A stretch of DNA of 8,880 nt from CAYLSO01 sp964386525 (GTDB taxonomy: Bacteria; Eisenbacteria; RBG-16-71-46; DASYSL01): the NCBI GenBank assembly GCA_964386525.1, contig CAYLSO010000001.1, positions 1-8,880 on the forward strand. Direction: 5' to 3'. Within the stretch, counting starts at the first letter, position 1. Every line of letters begins with the position of its first letter. A program made the translations under genes and the position numbers. Positions 6,224 to 8,880 of this stretch are shown here, one piece after another. Below the pieces are notes generated by a model, which was not told the origin of the DNA, did no database searches, and saw only the letters and a list, made by a program, of their open reading frames with translations.

Positions 6224-7759
6224 CTAGACGGCGGTGACGGGCGAGACGGCGGCCAGGCGACGGGGTTGGCCGCCGCGCGGCGCGGGCTCGTCGCTGGCGG
6301 CCACGGCCGGCGCCTCCTGCTTGGCGATGCGCCCCGCCACCACGATGAGGCCGAAGAACATCCACACCCAGTACGAATAGGTGGGATTGCGGAGGTAGTC
6401 GATCTTGATCTCATCGACTGCGAACAGGATGAGCATGGCGCGCAGCGCCAGGAGCAAACTCGACGTATAGGCGGGGTGCCCGAGGTGCGGGCCGGCGCGT
6501 CCGGTCTCCCGCCACAAGCGCCAGAGGAGCCACAAGAAGGCAGCCAGCCCTACGATTCCCAGCATGTGCCAGTACATCAGGTAGATGTTGTGAGGCCAGT
6601 ACATCTGCTTCACGCCTTCCTGCTTCGCGTAGTACGGTCCCCAGCCCGTGAGTGGCCGCTGCAGGATGCGGTCCCAGGCCTCCGCCCACACGATGACGCG
6701 GTTCTCCGGGACGGCCCCCTCGAACTTCGTCTTCTCCATGCGCTCTGCGACGTTCCCGGAGCGCGTGTGGTGAGCCACGAAGTCGAGGATCAGCGAGCCG
6801 GTTCCCAAGGTTAGGGCCAGGCCGATGACGAAGACGTGGAAGCGGATCCGCCGCCGCGTCCGCCACGCGAGATAGGCGGCAGCCACCGCCAGGGAGATGA
6901 GCGCGCCGCGGGTGACCGTGGCCAGCAGTACGAAGGTGTCGAGCAGAAGGAGCGCCAGGATCCCCGTGCGTGCCCAGGTGCCGCGAGCCTGCATGAGCAG
7001 GAACCACAAGAGCAACAGGATCATGGCGGTGAACTCGGCCAGCAACTCGTAGTCCTGGAAGGCGCCGCCCACACGCACGTTGACGATTTCGAGGCCCTGC
7101 CTGGCGTACTCCATGTGGCTCTGGGATGCCAGCTCGATCCAGCCGGGGATGAGGGCGCGGGTGGGAAAGACGAGCTCGAAGACCGCGATCAGTTGCACCA
7201 GCACGGCCATTAGGACGATCGCGCCGACGAGCTGGCGCAGCTGCTTCTCGGTGCGTGTCAGATGGATGAGCAGGTAGCCGAGGAAGATGTTGGTGAGCGT
7301 GTAGAAGAAGTTGATCAGGCCGGGATAGAGCTGCTCGATGGCCTCGAACTGGGAGAACCCGAGCAGGTATGCCGAAATCAGCACCACCACCGGCAGGTCG
7401 ATCACCGAGCGGCCCGCCGGCTTCTCCATGCCCAGCGTCAAGCGCGCTGTCCAGAGGATGAAGACGAGCAGCACGAAGGCCAGCGTCGTGCCGCCGTAGC
7501 TTGTCGCCTTGGGGAAGGGCACGGCCACGACCAGCAGCAGCAGCGACGTGAACGACGATACCCGCAACGCCACCGCCACGAACACACCGGCGGCCACAAC
7601 CTGCAGTGTGCGGCGATTGGGGAATGCGATCTGCGTGCCGGCCAGCAGCGCCGCCGCCAGCACGAAGAGCCCGATCCAGGCGTTGCGGAACCACCCCCCG
7701 GCGCCCGTGAGCTCCGCGGGCCGGCCGCTCCAGTGCTTCCGGCTGGCGTTCGATGCCAT
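6224..7759 (-). CDS. O-antigen ligase/polymerase-like multi-spanning membrane protein (Wzy_C/WaaL family)
   Basis: This 511-residue protein has about 10-12 hydrophobic helices and the Wzy_C pattern. TRGALISLAVAAAYLAW carries the conserved Arg (R284). A large periplasmic loop follows with ENRVIVWAEAWDRILQRPLTGWG (given in the family form R-x2-x-W...P-x-x-G-x-G; R354 is its Arg) and then WPHNIYLMYWHMLGIVGLAAFL (H390, N391), the HN-x-x-L...G motif. Family members either transfer undecaprenyl-linked O-antigen to lipid A-core or polymerise exopolysaccharide units; sequence alone does not separate these, nor from protein O-oligosaccharyltransferases. The last 35 residues are Ala/Pro-rich and cytoplasmic. 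ATG 7759 has a weak ribosome site (GGAAG, rather far upstream), but the stop of the GT2 remnant lies three bases before it, so re-initiation could drive its translation. It converges on the Nudix gene. Confidence 0.9.
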   Translation of the reverse strand: MASNASRKHWSGRPAELTGAGGWFRNAWIGLFVLAAALLAGTQIAFPNRRTLQVVAAGVFVAVALRVSSFTSLLLLVVAVPFPKATSYGGTTLAFVLLVFILWTARLTLGMEKPAGRSVIDLPVVVLISAYLLGFSQFEAIEQLYPGLINFFYTLTNIFLGYLLIHLTRTEKQLRQLVGAIVLMAVLVQLIAVFELVFPTRALIPGWIELASQSHMEYARQGLEIVNVRVGGAFQDYELLAEFTAMILLLLWFLLMQARGTWARTGILALLLLDTFVLLATVTRGALISLAVAAAYLAWRTRRRIRFHVFVIGLALTLGTGSLILDFVAHHTRSGNVAERMEKTKFEGAVPENRVIVWAEAWDRILQRPLTGWGPYYAKQEGVKQMYWPHNIYLMYWHMLGIVGLAAFLWLLWRLWRETGRAGPHLGHPAYTSSLLLALRAMLILFAVDEIKIDYLRNPTYSYWVWMFFGLIVVAGRIAKQEAPAVAASDEPAPRGGQPRRLAAVSPVTAV

Positions 7760-7762
7760 CGC

Positions 7763-7954
7763 TCAGCCCAGCTTCCGGGGGCGCTCGAGCACCACGCGGG
7801 CCCCCGGGCCCCGGGGCGGGTCGCCGGCGCCGTCGGCGGAGTTGTTGTCCACGACCCCATCCACGCGGTGGGGGACGGTCTCCAGGGCGGGGCGAATCCC
7901 GCCCGTATCGTCGCAGCCAGGGCTGACTACGGAGATCTTAGGGCCGCGGAGCAT
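7763..7954 (-). pseudogene. Degenerate N-terminal remnant of a GT2 glycosyltransferase
   Basis: The 63-codon frame from ATG 7954 reads KISVVSPGCDDTGGIRPALE, then VDGVVDNNSADG, then GARVVLERPRKLG and stop. This tracks the opening of GT2 enzymes: the SVVIPALNE-type strand and loop, the VVDNNSxDGT uridine-binding motif, and the GARVV-x-E strand before a GYG-like turn. Differences from a working enzyme are visible: the nucleotide-binding loop has GCDD where ALNE is usual, two residues are missing before the DNNS motif, and everything after about residue 60, including the DxD catalytic metal site, is absent. The protein ends at TGA 7763-7765, three bases from the ligase-like start. I read it as what is left of a transferase that once preceded the ligase in an operon. 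A short translated leader with a coupling role is possible. AGAGG lies shortly ahead of its ATG. Confidence 0.6.
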
Positions 7955-8048
7955 CGAACCTCTTCGGGCACAGGCGGGGGACGATCACCGCCAGGAGTCT
8001 AACGGGTTTATCGGCCGAGTTCACCTGGGGCTTACCCGCGCCAGGGGT

Positions 8049-8095
8049 GGCCCGGCGGTCCCGACCGGGCCGGTGGCGGCCCGGCGGCGGCCGGG
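8049..8095. repeat. Two adjacent GC-rich inverted repeats
   Basis: GGCCCGG (8049-8055) pairs with CCGGGCC (8065-8071) across a nine-base loop, and CCCGG (8080-8084) pairs with CCGGG (8091-8095) across six bases. They could fold in either strand's transcript. No U-tract follows, and chance stems are common in DNA this GC-rich. Confidence 0.3.
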
Positions 8096-8267
8096 AGGCC
8101 CGCAGAATGCATGGCCGAGACCTCCAGGCCGGGCGAAGTGGGTGCTCCGCTTTCGCCCGTCGTGCGTCCGCGTGATGCCGAACCGGCGGCCTTGCGGGCG
8201 GCCGAGTTTAGTGACGCCTTCCTTCGGCTCGGACCCTCGCCTCGCGCAGTGGAAGCGCTCTTGTTCC

Positions 8268-8296
8268 TTGACCGCCAAGCGGTTGGGTGGTACTTT
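8268..8296 (+). promoter_or_regulatory. Weak sigma-70-like promoter match
   Basis: TTGACC (8268-8273, five of six to consensus) is followed after exactly 17 bases by TACTTT (8291-8296), which keeps only the first, second and last consensus positions of the -10 box. It points toward the right-edge frame about 350 bases on, and the hairpin at 8306-8329 would be at the very start of the transcript. Promoter rules for this organism are unknown. Confidence 0.2.
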
Positions 8297-8305
8297 CTTG
8301 GTACG

Positions 8306-8329
8306 CAACTGGAAGCCACTCTCCAGTTG
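8306..8329. repeat. 8-bp perfect inverted repeat (hairpin)
   Basis: CAACTGGA (8306-8313) and TCCAGTTG (8322-8329) are perfect inverted repeats around an eight-base loop, and the arms are only about half G/C, so they stand out from the GC-rich background more than the other stems in the window. It could be a leader hairpin or a regulator-binding site. No poly-T follows on either side. Confidence 0.4.
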
Positions 8330-8662
8330 GCCGCCGGGCGGGGACGTCCGACGCCAGGTCTCCCACGGAAGGCGTGTTCGGTCACGCATCGGAACACGGA
8401 CAGCACACAACCTGAGCACTCAACTAGACGAGCGTTCGTGTCTGGAGCGAGGCTCTTGCCCCCCGGCGAGGGCCCATGTCCCCCCGTTCTGGATGCAGAT
8501 GGTCCGCAGCTCTCCTAGGGAAGAGGCGAGTGCAGGAACCGGCATCGAGAGGGTCGAGGGACACTCTTCGTCGGCATGTTCCTGCGTGGGCCCGTAAGGA
8601 CCGCGCAACGGGCGAACGGACCACTGCTACTGCGACCAATGGAGCCCGACTTGATCCCCTAG

Positions 8663-8880
8663 CCTGAGAGCCTGACTGCTACACACGGCGAGGCCTCTGC
8701 CCGAGGGGCCGCGACGGCGAACGGAGAGACCGCAACGCAACCGAAGGATGCCCCCCCTGTTCCCGACTGGTCGAGTCCCGCTTTGCCGGACATCAGCAAC
8801 GCTGGGCTGGCGGGAGCCGTGTATGGCAACGGCAACGGGAATGGCAACGGCAACGGCAAGGGGCACTACCCCCTGACGGC
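8663..8880 (+). CDS. Probable 5' end of a gene with a Gly-Asn repeat, cut by the window edge; start unclear
   Basis: The frame is open from just after TAG 8660-8662 to the end. It reads PKDAPPVPDWSSPALPDISN, then AGLAGAVYG, a run of about five Gly-Asn pairs and KGHYPLTA. Within the hexamer repeat the one variant unit (GGG AAT instead of GGC AAC) is silent only in this frame; in every other frame on both strands it changes an amino acid. That supports this frame as coding. The start is not settled: GTG 8819 follows GGCGGGAG at a short distance, much like the site before GTG 1495; CTG 8672 is another option; and ATG 8639 opens the same frame but hits TAG after seven codons. The flexible, low-complexity N-terminus and the nearby ligase make a polysaccharide chain-length or tyrosine-kinase protein conceivable, but no domain is visible. 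Confidence 0.45.
8823..8860 (+). repeat. GGCAAC hexanucleotide tandem repeat
   Basis: From 8825, six hexamers of the form GGCAAC run in a row, the third being GGGAAT and the last GGCAAG. In the proposed frame they encode alternating Gly and Asn ending in Gly-Lys. Such short in-frame repeats can expand or shrink by slippage in units of two residues without shifting the frame. Confidence 0.75.

Larger units (their letters stand above)
7955..8660. other. About 0.7 kb with no convincing gene
   Basis: Several frames of 60-135 codons are open here, including 8111-8518 (+) and 8021-8419 (-), but none shows a recognisable family and their third codon positions look much less G/C-biased than in neighbouring genes. 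The stretch separates the minus-strand ligase unit from the + strand frame at the right edge, so it probably carries divergent promoters and untranslated leaders. Two GC-rich hairpins lie at 8049-8095, an 8-bp hairpin at 8306-8329 and a weak promoter-like match at 8268-8296. I see no tRNA, terminator with U-tract or transposon end. Confidence 0.5.

Noticed and set aside
8021..8419. 132-codon minus-strand frame in the gap
   Set aside because: No recognisable motifs, basic and low in hydrophobic structure, and it overlaps an equally long frame on the other strand.
8111..8518. 135-codon + strand frame in the gap
   Set aside because: A middle part (RAVEALLFLDRQAVGWYFLG) looks protein-like, but the ends do not, third positions are poorly biased, and I recognise no family. 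It might be a decayed gene, but the sequence does not support calling it.
7509..8597. 362-codon + strand frame over the start of the ligase-like gene and the gap
   Set aside because: It runs antisense to the membrane helices and the GT2 remnant and has a Ser/Thr/Pro/Arg-rich composition typical of a shadow frame.
8627..8866. Minus-strand frame over the hexamer repeat (alternating Val and Ala)
   Set aside because: The variant hexamer changes amino acids in all minus-strand frames but is silent in the + strand Gly-Asn frame.

Overview
The window is high-GC bacterial DNA (roughly 70% by eye, with most codons in the clear genes ending in G or C). An HlyD/MacA-type membrane-fusion adaptor, a MacB-like exporter, an O-antigen-ligase-like protein and a cell-surface-glycan GT2/DUF2304 pair point to a Gram-negative (diderm) organism. 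Nothing here fixes the phylum. Uncultured high-GC lineages such as Rokubacteria, Methylomirabilota or deltaproteobacterial relatives would fit, but that is inference only.

Left part (1-3866, + strand): a compact ABC export operon. It holds the C-terminal 251 codons of a periplasmic adaptor (5' end outside the window), a LolD/MacB-type ATPase, and two different FtsX/MacB-type permeases starting at GTG 1495 and TTG 2700. Together they would make a MacAB/LolCDE-like tripartite exporter whose permease is split from its ATPase and is probably a heterodimer.

Middle part (3941-6211, + strand): a GT2 glycosyltransferase overlaps a three-helix DUF2304 membrane protein by ATGA, a pair often found together in polysaccharide or lipid-linked sugar loci. 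An unassigned protein with an HELTH zinc-peptidase-like motif follows, then a MutT-type Nudix hydrolase with a complete Nudix box. All are closely spaced on one strand and could be one transcript.

Right part (6224-8880): on the minus strand, convergent with the Nudix gene at a 12-bp gap, is a 511-residue O-antigen ligase/polymerase-like membrane protein. Three bases upstream of its start ends a 63-codon ORF that reads as the degenerate N-terminal piece of a second GT2 glycosyltransferase, apparently the remnant of a deleted gene. About 0.7 kb with no convincing gene follows, with two GC-rich hairpins, one 8-bp hairpin and a weak promoter-like match. At the right edge a + strand reading frame with a Gly-Asn repeat runs out of the window. 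It is probably the start of another gene, divergent from the ligase, but its start is unclear.

No RNA genes, CRISPR arrays, insertion sequences or att sites were seen. I do not see a convincing new defence or mobile system. The items most worth a second look are the HELTH-motif protein, the GT2 remnant and the right-edge Gly-Asn gene.
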